Notes under the pieces: model-generated
Database searches by the model: none
The model's input: only the letters and a program-made list of their open reading frames with translations
Told to the model about the DNA's origin: nothing
In this document: positions 13,181-26,322 of the stretch, in pieces
Numbering within the stretch: the stretch's first letter is position 1
Layout: each line of letters begins with the position of its first letter
DNA from: Hippophae tibetana
Taxonomy: Eukaryota > Streptophyta > Magnoliopsida > Rosales > Elaeagnaceae
Direction of reading: 5' to 3'
NCBI GenBank assembly: GCA_037013495.1
Contig: CM072805.1
Span: 11,876,601-11,940,600, forward strand
DNA length: 64,000 nucleotides
Program-made: the position numbers and the translations under genes

Positions 13181-16100
13181 TCGATTTTTTTCAAAGATAG
13201 ATCGACTATTTATTTGACAAGAATAGAAATTGAGCTGTATATTTACATATACTATATTTATTTGAATTTGAGTCAAATATGAACCATTCAAATGAACTAA
13301 TATTAACAATACGGTGTATTCAATTTTGTCATATAAGTATGTTAAGGTCGAATCTTCTAAATCCCAATTGTGTAATGTTAAATTCATGGTTATGGACTTT
13401 TCTCATCCATAATTGACTTCATATCAATAAATGGTTGAAACATATAAGGTGCATATTTGCATTTGTATTATTTAATTCAATTTTTCAGCATTAGGTTTAA
13501 TTTATCTCAATTGTTTAATGTTAAAATTATAGCTATCGATTTTTGTCAACCATAGATAGACTATTTATTTGATAAGAATAGAAATTGAGGTGTATATTTA
13601 CATATACTATATTTATTTGAATTTGAGTCAAATATGGAACATTTAAATGAACTAATATTAACAATACGGTGTATTCCATTTATTCATATTAGTATGTTAA
13701 GGTCGAATATTCTAAATCCCAATTGTGTAATGTTAAATTCATGATTATGCACTTTTCTCAATCATAAATTGACTTCATATCAATAAATGGTTGAAACATA
13801 TAAGGTGCATATTTGCATTTTTATTATTTAATTTAATATTTTAACCTTATGTTTAATTTAACTCAATTATTTAATGTTAAAATTATAGCTATCGAATTTT
13901 TACAAACATTGATCGACTCTTTATTTGATAATAATAGAAACTAACGTTTATATTCATATATACCATATATATTTGAATTTGAGTCAAATATGGACCATTC
14001 AAATGAACTAATATTAACGATACAGTGTATTCCATTTTTTCATATTAGTATGTTAAGGTCGAATCTTCAAAATCCCTATTGTGTAATGTTAAATTCATGA
14101 TTATGGACTTATCTCAACGATAAATTGACTTCGTATCAATAAATGGTTGAAACTTATAAGGGGCATATTCGCATTTGTATTATTTAATTCAATATTTTAA
14201 CGTTAGATTTACTTTATCTCAATTATTTAATGTTAAAATTATGGCTATCGATTTTTGTAAACCATAGATAGTCTATTTATTTGATAAGAATAGAAATTGA
14301 GGTGTATATTTACATATACTATATTTATTTGAATTTAAGTCAAATATGGACCATTCAAATGAACTAATATTAACAATACAGTGTATTCAATTTTGTCATA
14401 TAAGTATGTTAAGGTCGAATCTTCTAAATCCCAATTGTGTAATGTTAAATTCATGATTATGGACTTTTCTCAACCATAAATTGACTTCATATCAATCAAG
14501 GGTTGAAACTTATAAGGGCCATATTTGCATTTGTAATATTTAATTCAATATTTTAATGTTAGATTTACTTTATCTCAATTATTTAATGTTAAAATTATGG
14601 CTATCGATTTTTGTAAACCATAAATAGACTATTTATTTGACAAGAATAGAAATTGAGCTGTATATTTACATATACTATATTTATTTGAATTTGAGTCAAA
14701 TATGGACCATTCAAATGAATTAATATTAACAATACGGTGTATTCAATTTTGTCTTATAAGTACGTTAAGGTCGAATCTTGTAAATCCCAATTGTGTAATG
14801 TTAAATTCATGGTTATGGACTTTTCTCATCCATAAATTAACTTCATATCAATAAATGGTTGAAACATATAAGGTGCATATTTGCATTTGTATTATTTAAT
14901 TCCCATTTTTTATCTTAGCTTTAATTTATCTCAATTATTTAATGTTAAAATTATAGCTATCGAATTTTTTCAAAGATAGATCGACTATTTATTTGATAAT
15001 AAGAGAAATTGAGGTGTATATTTACATATACTATATTTATTTGAATTTGAGTCAAATATGGAACATTTAAATGAACTAATATTAACAATACGGTGTATTC
15101 CATTTTTTCATATTAGTATGTTAAGGTCGAATATTCTAAATCCCAATTGTGTAATGTTAAATTCATGATTATGCACTTTTCTCAATCATAAATTGACTTC
15201 ATATCAATAAATTGTTGAAACATATAAGGTGCATATTTGCATTTGTATTATTTAATTCAATTTTTTAACCTTAGGTTTAATTTAACTCAATTATTTAATG
15301 TTAAAATTATAGCTATCGAATTTTTTCAAATATAGATCGACTATTTATTTGATAATAATAGAAACTAACGTTTATATTCATATATACCATATATATTTGA
15401 ATTTGAGTCAAATATGGACCATTCAAATGAACTAATATTAACGATACAGTGTATTCCATTTTTTCATATTAGTATGTTAAGGTCGAATCTTCAAAATCCC
15501 TATTGTGTAATGTTAAATTCATGATTATGGACTTATCTCAACGATAAATTGACTTCGTATCAATAAATGGTTGAAACTTATAAGGGGCATATTCGCATTT
15601 GTATTATTTAATTCAATATTTTAACGTTAGATTTACTTTATCTCAATTATTTAATGTTAAAATTATGGCTATCGATTTTTGTAAACCATAGATAGTCTAT
15701 TTATTTGATAAGAATAGAAATTGAGGTGTATATTTACATATACTATATTTATTTGAATTTAAGTCAAATATGGACCATTCAAATGAACTAATATTAACAA
15801 TACAGTGTATTCAATTTTGTCATATAAGTATGTTAAGGTCGAATCTTCTAAATCCCAATTGTGTAATGTTAAATTCATGATTATGGACTTTTCTCAACCA
15901 TAAATTGACTTCATATCAATCAAGGGTTGAAACTTATAAGGGCCATATTTGCATTTGTAATATTTAATTCAATATTTTAATGTTAGATTTACTTTATCTC
16001 AATTATTTAATGTTAAAATTATGGCTATCGATTTTTGTAAACCATAAATAGACTATTTATTTGACAAGAATAGAAATTGAGCTGTATATTTACATATACT

Positions 16101-18600
16101 ATATTTATTTGAATTTGAGTCAAATATGGACCATTCAAATGAATTAATATTAACAATACGGTGTATTCAATTTTGTCTTATAAGTACGTTAAGGTCGAAT
16201 CTTGTAAATCCCAATTGTGTAATGTTAAATTCATGGTTATGGACTTTTCTCATCCATAAATTAACTTCATATCAATAAATGGTTGAAACATATAAGGTGC
16301 ATATTTGCATTTGTATTATTTAATTCCATTTTTTATCTTAGCTTTAATTTATCTCAATTATTTAATGTTAAAATTATAGCTATCGAATTTTTTCAAAGAT
16401 AGATCGACTATTTATTTGATAATAAGAGAAATTGAGGTGTATATTTACATATACTATATTTATTTGAATTTGAGTCAAATATGGAACATTTAAATGAACT
16501 AATATTAACAATACGGTGTATTCCATTTTTTCATATTAGTATGTTAAGGTCGAATATTCTAAATCCCAATTGTGTAATGTTAAATTCATGATTATGCACT
16601 TTTCTCAATCATAAATTGACTTCATATCAATAAATTGTTGAAACATATAAGGTGCATATTTGCATTTGTATTATTTAATTCAATTTTTTAACCTTAGGTT
16701 TAATTTAACTCAATTATTTAATGTTAAAATTATAGCTATCGAATTTTTTCAAATATAGATCGACTATTTATTTGATAATAATAGAAACTAACGTTTATAT
16801 TTACATATACTATATTTATTTGAATTTTAGTCAAATATGGATCATTCAAATGAACTAATATTAACAATACAGTGTATTCCATTTTGTCATATCTGTATGT
16901 TAAGGTCGAATCTTCTAAATCCCAATTGTGTAATGTTAAATTCATGATTATGAACTTTTCTCAACCATAAATTGACTTCGTATCAATCAATGGTTGAAAC
17001 ATATAAGGTGCATATTTGTATTTGTATTATTTAATTCAATTTTTTAACTTTAGGTTTAATTTATCTAAATTATTTAATGTTAAAATTATATCTATCGAAG
17101 TTTTTCAAAGATAGATCGATTATTTATTTGATAATAATAGAAACTAACGTTTATATTTACATATACTATATTTATTTGAATTTGAGTCATATATGGACTA
17201 TTCAAATGAACTAATATTAACAATACGGTGTATTCAATTTTGTCATATCAGTATGTAAAGGTCGAATCTTCTAAATCCCAATTGTGTAATGTTAAATTCA
17301 TGATTATGGACTTTTCTCAACCATAAATTGACTTCATATCAATCAATGGTAGAAATTATAAGGGGAATATTTGCATTTGTAATATTTAATTCAATATTTT
17401 AACGTTAGATTTACTTTATCTCAATTGTTTAATGTTAAAATTATGGCTATCGATTTTTGTCAACTATAGATAGACTATTTATTTGATAAGAATAGAAATT
17501 GAGGTGTATATTTACATATATTATATTTATTTGAATTTGAGTCAAATATGGACCATTCAAATGAACTAATACTAACAATACGGTATTCCATTTTGTCATA
17601 TTAGTATGTTAAGGTCGAATCTTCTAAATCCCAATTATGTAATGTTAAATTCATGATTATGGACTTTTCTCAACCATAAATTTACTTCATATCAATAAAT
17701 GGTTGAAACTTATAAAGGGCATATTTGCATTTGTAATATTTAATTCAATATTTTAACGTTATATTTACTTTATCTAAATTATTTAATGTTAAAATTATGG
17801 CTATCGATTTTTGTCAACCATAGATAGACTATTTATTTGATAAGAATAGGAATTGAGGTTTATATTTACATATACTATATTTATTTGAATTTTAGTCAAA
17901 TATGGAAAATTCAAATGAACTAATATTAAAAATACGTTGTATTCCATTTTGTCATATTAATATGTTAAGGTCGAATCTTCTAAATCACAATTGTGTAATG
18001 TTAAATTCATGATTATGGACTTTTCTCAACCATAAATTGACTTCATATCAATAAATGGTTGAAAAATATAAGGTGCATATTTCAATTTGTATTATTTAAT
18101 TTAATATGTTAACCTTATGTTTAATTTAACTCAATAATTTAATGTTAAAATTATAGCTATCGAATTTTTACAAAGATTGATCGACTATGTATTTGATAAT
18201 AACAGAAACTAACGTTTATATTCATATATACCATATATATTTGAATTTGAGTCAAATATTAACCATTGAAATGAACTAATATTAACAATACGGTGTATTC
18301 AATTTTGTCATATCCGTATGTTAAGGTCGAATCTTCTAAATCCAAATTGTGTAATGTTAAATTCATGATTATGGAGATTTCTCAACCATAAATTGACTTC
18401 ATATCAATCAAGTGTTGAAACTTATAAGGGGCATATTTGCATTTGTAATATTTAATTCAATATTTTAATGTTAGATTTACTTTATCTCAATTATTTAATG
18501 TTAAAATTATGGCTATCGATTTTTGTAAACCATAGATAGACTATTTATTTGACAAGAATAGAAATTGAGCTGTATATTTACATATACTATATTTATTTGA
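12360..18600 (+). repeat. Source-like copy of a large segmental repeat (~6.2 kb)
   Basis: This span matches 19.47-24.3 kb. Its left part corresponds at an offset of about 7113 bp (AACGTTATTT 12426 and 19533; TACAAACATT 13901 and 21014; TTTTTCAGCA 13481 and 20594). Its right part corresponds at 5689 bp (ACGATACAGT 15441 and 21130; TATCCGTATG 18311 and 24000). The 1424-bp difference equals the extra 4-mer at 13.95-16.79 kb. Which of the two spans is older is not shown by the sequence alone. Confidence 0.8.
13950..16790 (+). repeat. 4-mer tandem duplication (1424 bp x2) with readable junction
   Basis: ACGATACAGTGTATTCC is at 14017 and 15441, GGGCCATATT near 14515 and 15939, and TTTTGTCTTATAAG near 14750 and 16174, all 1424 bp apart. 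At the junction a monomer opens as type 4 (CAAATATAGATCGAC, as at 16736) and switches at AATAGAAACTAACG to the type 3 CATATATACC form seen after ~13950. The switch therefore lies in a shared segment around 15345-15376, as expected for unequal crossover between misaligned monomers. Confidence 0.85.
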
Positions 18601-19470
18601 ATTTGAGTCAAATATGAACCATTCAAATGAACTAATATTAACAATACGGTGTATTCAATTTTGTCATATAAGTATGTTAAGGTCGAATCTTCTAAATCCC
18701 AATTGTGTAATGTTAAATTCATGGTTATGGACTTTTCTCATCCATAAATTGACTTCATATCAATAAATGGTTGAAACATATAAGGTGCATATTTGCATTT
18801 GTATTATTTAATTCAATTTTTCAGCATTAGGTTTAATTTATCTCAATTGTTTAATGTTAAAATTATAGCTATCGATTTTTGTCAACCATAGATAGACTAT
18901 TTATTTGATAAGAATAGAAATTGAGGTGTATATTTACATATATTATATTTATTTGAATTTGAGTCAAATATGGACCATTCAAATGAACTAATACTAACAA
19001 TACGGTATTCCATTTTGTCATATTAGTATGTTAAGGTCGAATCTTCTAAATCCCAATTATGTAATGTTAAATTCATGATTATGGACTTTTCTCAACCATA
19101 AATTTACTTCATATCAATAAATGGTTGAAACTTATAAAGGGCATATTTGCATTTGTAATATTTAATTCAATATTTTAACGTTATATTTACTTTATCTAAA
19201 TTATTTAATGTTAAAATTATGGCTATCGATTTTTGTCAACCATAGATAGACTATTTATTTGATAAGAATAGAAATTGAGGTTTATATTTACATATACTAT
19301 ATTTATTTGAATTTTAGTCAAATATGGAAAATTCAAATGAACTAATATTAAAAATACGTTGTATTCCATTTTGTCATATTAATATGTTAAGGTCGAATCT
19401 TCTAAATCACAATTGTGTAATGTTAAATTCATGATTATGGACTTTTCTCAACCATAAATTGACTTCATAT
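18500..19470 (+). repeat. Linker monomers (1b, type 1, type 1) between the two large copies
   Basis: A 1b monomer at ~18513 is followed by two type 1 copies. These resemble 17.45-18.0 kb at an offset of 1422 bp: CGGTATTC lies at 17581 and again at 19003. The 1b monomer recurs at ~20290, 1777 bp on, giving a local 5-mer of order 1b, 1, 1, 1, 3b. That differs from the 1b, 2, 3, 1, 3b order used further right. Confidence 0.7.
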
Positions 19471-22400
19471 CAATAAATGGTTGAAACTTATAAAGGGCAT
19501 ATTTGCATTTGTAATATTTAATTCAATATTTTAACGTTATTTTTACTTTATCTAAATTATTTAATGTTAAAATTATGGCTATCGATTTTTGTCAACCATA
19601 GATAGACTATTTATTTGATAAGAATAGAAATTGAGGTGTATATTTACATATACTATATTTATTTGAATTTGAGTCAAATATGGAAAATTCAAATGAACTA
19701 ATATTAACAATACGCTGTATTCCATTTTGTCATATTAATATGTTAAGGTCGAATCTTCTAAATCCAATTGTGTAATGTTAAATTCATGATTATGGACTTT
19801 TCTCAACCATAAATTGACTTCATATCAATAAATGGTTGAAAAATATAAGGTGCATATTTCCATTTGTATTATTTAATTTAATATGTTAACCTTATGTTTA
19901 ATTTAACTCAATTATTTAATGTTAAAATTATAGCTATCGAATTTTTACAAAGATTGATCGACTATGTATTTGATAATAACAGAAATTAACGTTTATATTC
20001 ATATATATCATATATATTTGAATTTGAGTCAAATATTAACCATTGAAATGAACTAATATTAACAATACGGTGTATTCAATTTTGTCATATCCGTATGTTA
20101 AGGTCGAATCTTCTAAATCCAAATTGTGTAATGTTAAATTCATGATTATGGAGATTTCTCAACCATAAATTGACTTCATATCAATCAAGTGTTGAAACTT
20201 ATAAGGGGCATATTTGCATTTGTAATATTTAATTCAATATTTTAATGTTAGATTTACTTTATCTCAATTATTTAATGTTAAAATTATGGCTATCGATTTT
20301 TGTAAACCATAGATAGACTATTTATTTGACAAGAATAGAAATTGAGCTGTATATTTACATATACTATATTTATTTGAATTTGAGTCAAATATGAACCATT
20401 CAAATGAACTAATATTAACAATACGGTGTATTCAATTTTGTCATATAAGTATGTTAAGGTCGAATCTTCTAAATCCCAATTGTGTAATGTTAAATTCATG
20501 GTTATGGACTTTTCTCATCCATAAATTGACTTCATATCAATAAATGGTTGAAACATATAAGGTGCATATTTGCATTTGTATTATTTAATTCAATTTTTCA
20601 GCATTAGGTTTAATTTATCTCAATTGTTTAATGTTAAAATTATAGCTATCGATTTTTGTCAACCATAGATAGACTATTTATTTGATAAGAATAGAAATTG
20701 AGGTGTATATTTACATATACTATATTTATTTGAATTTGAGTCAAATATGGAACATTTAAATGAACTAATATTAACAATACGGTGTATTCCATTTATTCAT
20801 ATTAGTATGTTAAGGTCGAATATTCTAAATCCCAATTGTGTAATGTTAAATTCATGATTATGCACTTTTCTCAATCATAAATTGACTTCATATCAATAAA
20901 TGGTTGAAACATATAAGGTGCATATTTGCATTTTTATTATTTAATTTAATATTTTAACCTTATGTTTAATTTAACTCAATTATTTAATGTTAAAATTATA
21001 GCTATCGAATTTTTACAAACATTGATCGACTCTTTATTTGATAATAATAGAAACTAACGTTTATATTCATATATACCATATATATTTGAATTTGAGTCAA
21101 ATATGGACCATTCAAATGAACTAATATTAACGATACAGTGTATTCCATTTTTTCATATTAGTATGTTAAGGTCGAATCTTCAAAATCCCTATTGTGTAAT
21201 GTTAAATTCATGATTATGGACTTATCTCAACGATAAATTGACTTCGTATCAATAAATGGTTGAAACTTATAAGGGGCATATTCGCATTTGTATTATTTAA
21301 TTCAATATTTTAACGTTAGATTTACTTTATCTCAATTATTTAATGTTAAAATTATGGCTATCGATTTTTGTAAACCATAGATAGTCTATTTATTTGATAA
21401 GAATAGAAATTGAGGTGTATATTTACATATACTATATTTATTTGAATTTAAGTCAAATATGGACCATTCAAATGAACTAATATTAACAATACAGTGTATT
21501 CAATTTTGTCATATAAGTATGTTAAGGTCGAATCTTCTAAATCCCAATTGTGTAATGTTAAATTCATGATTATGGACTTTTCTCAACCATAAATTGACTT
21601 CATATCAATCAAGGGTTGAAACTTATAAGGGCCATATTTGCATTTGTAATATTTAATTCAATATTTTAATGTTAGATTTACTTTATCTCAATTATTTAAT
21701 GTTAAAATTATGGCTATCGATTTTTGTAAACCATAAATAGACTATTTATTTGACAAGAATAGAAATTGAGCTGTATATTTACATATACTATATTTATTTG
21801 AATTTGAGTCAAATATGGACCATTCAAATGAATTAATATTAACAATACGGTGTATTCAATTTTGTCTTATAAGTACGTTAAGGTCGAATCTTGTAAATCC
21901 CAATTGTGTAATGTTAAATTCATGGTTATGGACTTTTCTCATCCATAAATTAACTTCATATCAATAAATGGTTGAAACATATAAGGTGCATATTTGCATT
22001 TGTATTATTTAATTCCATTTTTTATCTTAGCTTTAATTTATCTCAATTATTTAATGTTAAAATTATAGCTATCGAATTTTTTCAAAGATAGATCGACTAT
22101 TTATTTGATAATAAGAGAAATTGAGGTGTATATTTACATATACTATATTTATTTGAATTTGAGTCAAATATGGAACATTTAAATGAACTAATATTAACAA
22201 TACGGTGTATTCCATTTTTTCATATTAGTATGTTAAGGTCGAATATTCTAAATCCCAATTGTGTAATGTTAAATTCATGATTATGCACTTTTCTCAATCA
22301 TAAATTGACTTCATATCAATAAATTGTTGAAACATATAAGGTGCATATTTGCATTTGTATTATTTAATTCAATTTTTTAACCTTAGGTTTAATTTAACTC

Positions 22401-24300
22401 AATTATTTAATGTTAAAATTATAGCTATCGAATTTTTTCAAATATAGATCGACTATTTATTTGATAATAATAGAAACTAACGTTTATATTTACATATACT
22501 ATATTTATTTGAATTTTAGTCAAATATGGATCATTCAAATGAACTAATATTAACAATACAGTGTATTCCATTTTGTCATATCTGTATGTTAAGGTCGAAT
22601 CTTCTAAATCCCAATTGTGTAATGTTAAATTCATGATTATGAACTTTTCTCAACCATAAATTGACTTCGTATCAATCAATGGTTGAAACATATAAGGTGC
22701 ATATTTGTATTTGTATTATTTAATTCAATTTTTTAACTTTAGGTTTAATTTATCTAAATTATTTAATGTTAAAATTATATCTATCGAAGTTTTTCAAAGA
22801 TAGATCGATTATTTATTTGATAATAATAGAAACTAACGTTTATATTTACATATACTATATTTATTTGAATTTGAGTCATATATGGACTATTCAAATGAAC
22901 TAATATTAACAATACGGTGTATTCAATTTTGTCATATCAGTATGTAAAGGTCGAATCTTCTAAATCCCAATTGTGTAATGTTAAATTCATGATTATGGAC
23001 TTTTCTCAACCATAAATTGACTTCATATCAATCAATGGTAGAAATTATAAGGGGAATATTTGCATTTGTAATATTTAATTCAATATTTTAACGTTAGATT
23101 TACTTTATCTCAATTGTTTAATGTTAAAATTATGGCTATCGATTTTTGTCAACTATAGATAGACTATTTATTTGATAAGAATAGAAATTGAGGTGTATAT
23201 TTACATATATTATATTTATTTGAATTTGAGTTAAATATGGACCATTCAAATGAACTAATACTAACAATACGGTATTCCATTTTGTCATATTAGTATGTTA
23301 AGGTCGAATCTTCTAAATCCCAATTATGTAATGTTAAATTCATGATTATGGACTTTTCTCAACCATAAATTTACTTCATATCAATAAATGGTTGAAACTT
23401 ATAAAGGGCATATTTGCATTTGTAATATTTAATTCAATATTTTAACGTTATATTTACTTTATCTAAATTATTTAATGTTAAAATTATGGCTATCGATTTT
23501 TGTCAACCATAGATAGACTATTTATTTGATAAGAATAGAAATTGAGGTTTATATTTACATATACTATATTTATTTGAATTTTAGTCAAATATGGAAAATT
23601 CAAATGAACTAATATTAAAAATACGTTGTATTCCATTTTGTCATATTAATATGTTAAGGTCGAATCTTCTAAATCACAATTGTGTAATGTTAAATTCATG
23701 ATTATGGACTTTTCTCAACCATAAATTGACTTCATATCAATAAATGGTTGAAAAATATAAGGTGCATATTTCAATTTGTATTATTTAATTTAATATGTTA
23801 ACCTTATGTTTAATTTAACTCAATAATTTAATGTTAAAATTATAGCTATCGAATTTTTACAAAGATTGATCGACTATGTATTTGATAATAACAGAAACTA
23901 ACGTTTATATTCATATATACCATATATATTTGAATTTGAGTCAAATATTAACCATTGAAATGAACTAATATTAACAATACGGTGTATTCAATTTTGCCAT
24001 ATCCGTATGTTAAGGTCGAATCTTCTAAATCCAAATTGTGTAATGTTAAATTCATGATTATGGAGATTTCTCAACCATAAATTGACTTCATATCAATCAA
24101 GGGTTGAAACTTATAAGGGGCATATTTACATTTGTAATATTTAATTCAATATTTTAATGTTAGATTTACTTTATCTCAATTATTTAATGGTAAAATTATG
24201 GCTATCGATTTTTGTAAACCATAGATAGACTATTTGTTTGACAAGAATAGAAATTGAGCTGTATATTTACATATACTATATTTATTTGAATTTGAGTCAA
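19470..24300 (+). repeat. Second copy of the large segmental repeat (~4.8 kb)
   Basis: It follows 12.36-18.6 kb monomer for monomer but contains the 4-mer only once. Its left limit is set by the loss of similarity between ~12.3 kb and ~19.4 kb (CGGTATTCC against CGTTGTATTCC). Its right limit is near 24.3 kb, where 18.88 kb reads ATCGATTTTTGTCAACC but 24.57 kb reads ATCGAATTTTTTCAAAG. Differences between the copies are few, for example AGTTAAATATGG near 23230 against AGTCAAATATGG. Confidence 0.8.
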
Positions 24301-26322
24301 ATATGGACCATTCAAATGAACTAATATTAACAATACGGTGTATTCAATTTTGTCATATAAGTATGTTAAGGTCGAATCTTCTAAATCCCAATTGTGTAAT
24401 GTTAAATTCATGGTTATAGACTTTTCTCATCCATAAATTGACTTCATATCAATAAATGGTTGAAACATATAAGGTGCATATTTGGATTTGTATTATTTAA
24501 TTCAATTTTTCAGCATTAGGTTTAATTTATCTCAATTATTTAATGTTAAAATTATAGCTATCGAATTTTTTCAAAGATAGATCGACTATTTATTTGATAA
24601 TAATAGAAATTGAGGTGTATATTTACATATACTATATTTATTTGAATTTGAGTCAAATATGGAACATTTAAATGAACTAATATTAACAATACGGTGTATT
24701 CCATTTTTTCATATTAGTATGTTAAGGTCGAATATTCTAAATCCCAATTGTGTAATGTTAAATTCATGATTATGCACTTTTCTCAATCATAAATTGACTT
24801 CATATCAATAAATTGTTGAAACATATAAGGTGCATATTTGCATTTGTATTATTTAATTCAATTTTTTAACCTTAGGTTTAATTTAACTCAATTATTTAAT
24901 GTTAAAATTATAGCTATCGAATTTTTTCAAATATAGATCGACTATTTATTTGATAATAATAGAAATTGAGGTGTATATTTACATATACTATATTTTTTTG
25001 AATTTGAGTCAAATATGGAACATTTAAATGAACTAATATTAACAATACGGTGTATTCCATTTATTCATATTAGTATGTTAAGGTCGAATATTCTAAATCC
25101 CAATTGTGTAATGTTAAATTCATGATTATGCACTTTTCTCAATCATAAATTGACTTCATATCAATAAATGGTTGAAACATATAAGGTGCATATTTGCATT
25201 TGTATTATTTAATTTAATATTTTAACCTTATCTTTAATTTAACTCAATTATTTAATGTTAAAATTATAGCTATCGAATTTTTACAAAGATTGATCGACTA
25301 TTTATTTGATAATAATAGAAACTAACGTTTATATTCATATATACCATATATATTTGAATTTAAGTCAAATATGGACCATTCAAATGAACTAATATTAACA
25401 ATACGGTGTATTCAATTTTGTCATATTAGTATGTTAAGGTCGAATATTCAAAATCCCTATTGTGTAATGTTAAATTCATGATTATGGACTTTTCTCAACC
25501 ATAAATTGACTTCGTATCAATCAATGGTTGAAACTTATAAGGTGCATATTTTCATTTGTAATTTTTAATTCAATTTTTTAACGTTAGATTTACTTTATCT
25601 CAATTGTTTTAATGTTAAAATTATGGCTATCGATTTTTGTCAACCATAGATAGACTATTTATTTGATTAGAATAGAAATTGAGGTGTATATTTACATATA
25701 CTATATTTATTTGAATTTGAGTCAAATATGGAAAATTCAAATGAAGTAATATTAACAATACGCTGTATTCCATTTTGTCATATTAATATGTTAACGTCGA
25801 ATCTTCTAAATCCAATTGTGTAATGTTAAATTCATGATTATGGACTTTTCTCAACCATAAATTGACTTCATATCAATAAATGGTTGAAAAATATAAGGTG
25901 CATATTTCCATTTGTATTATTTAATTTAATATGTTAACCTTATGTTTAATTTAACTCAATTATTTAATGTTAAAATTATAGCTATCGAATTTTTACAAAG
26001 ATTGATCGACTATGTATTTGATAATAACAGAAACTAACGTTTATATTCATATATACCATATATATTTGAATTTGAGTCAAATATTAACCATTGAAATGAA
26101 CTAATATTAACAATACGGTGTATTCAATTTTGTCATATCCGTATGTTAAGGTCGAATCTTCTAAATCCAAATTGTGTAATGTTAAATTCATGATTATGGA
26201 GATTTCTCAACCATAAATTGACTTCATATCAATCAAGTGTTGAAACTTATAAGGGGCATATTTGCATTTGTAATATTTAATTCAATATTTTAATGTTAGA
26301 TTTACTTTATCTCAATTATTTA
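24187..26322 (+). repeat. 6-mer higher-order unit (order 1b, 2, 2', 3, 1, 3b)
   Basis: This is the first instance of the 6-mer that dominates to 34 kb, about 2136 bp long. It resembles the next 6-mer (26323-28457) throughout but lacks some of its marks: it has GAGTCAAATATGG where the later units have GAGCCAAATATGG in the 1b monomer, and TAACCTTATG where the next has TAACCTCATG. It has a private ATATTTTTTTGAATTTG near 24992. Confidence 0.8.
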
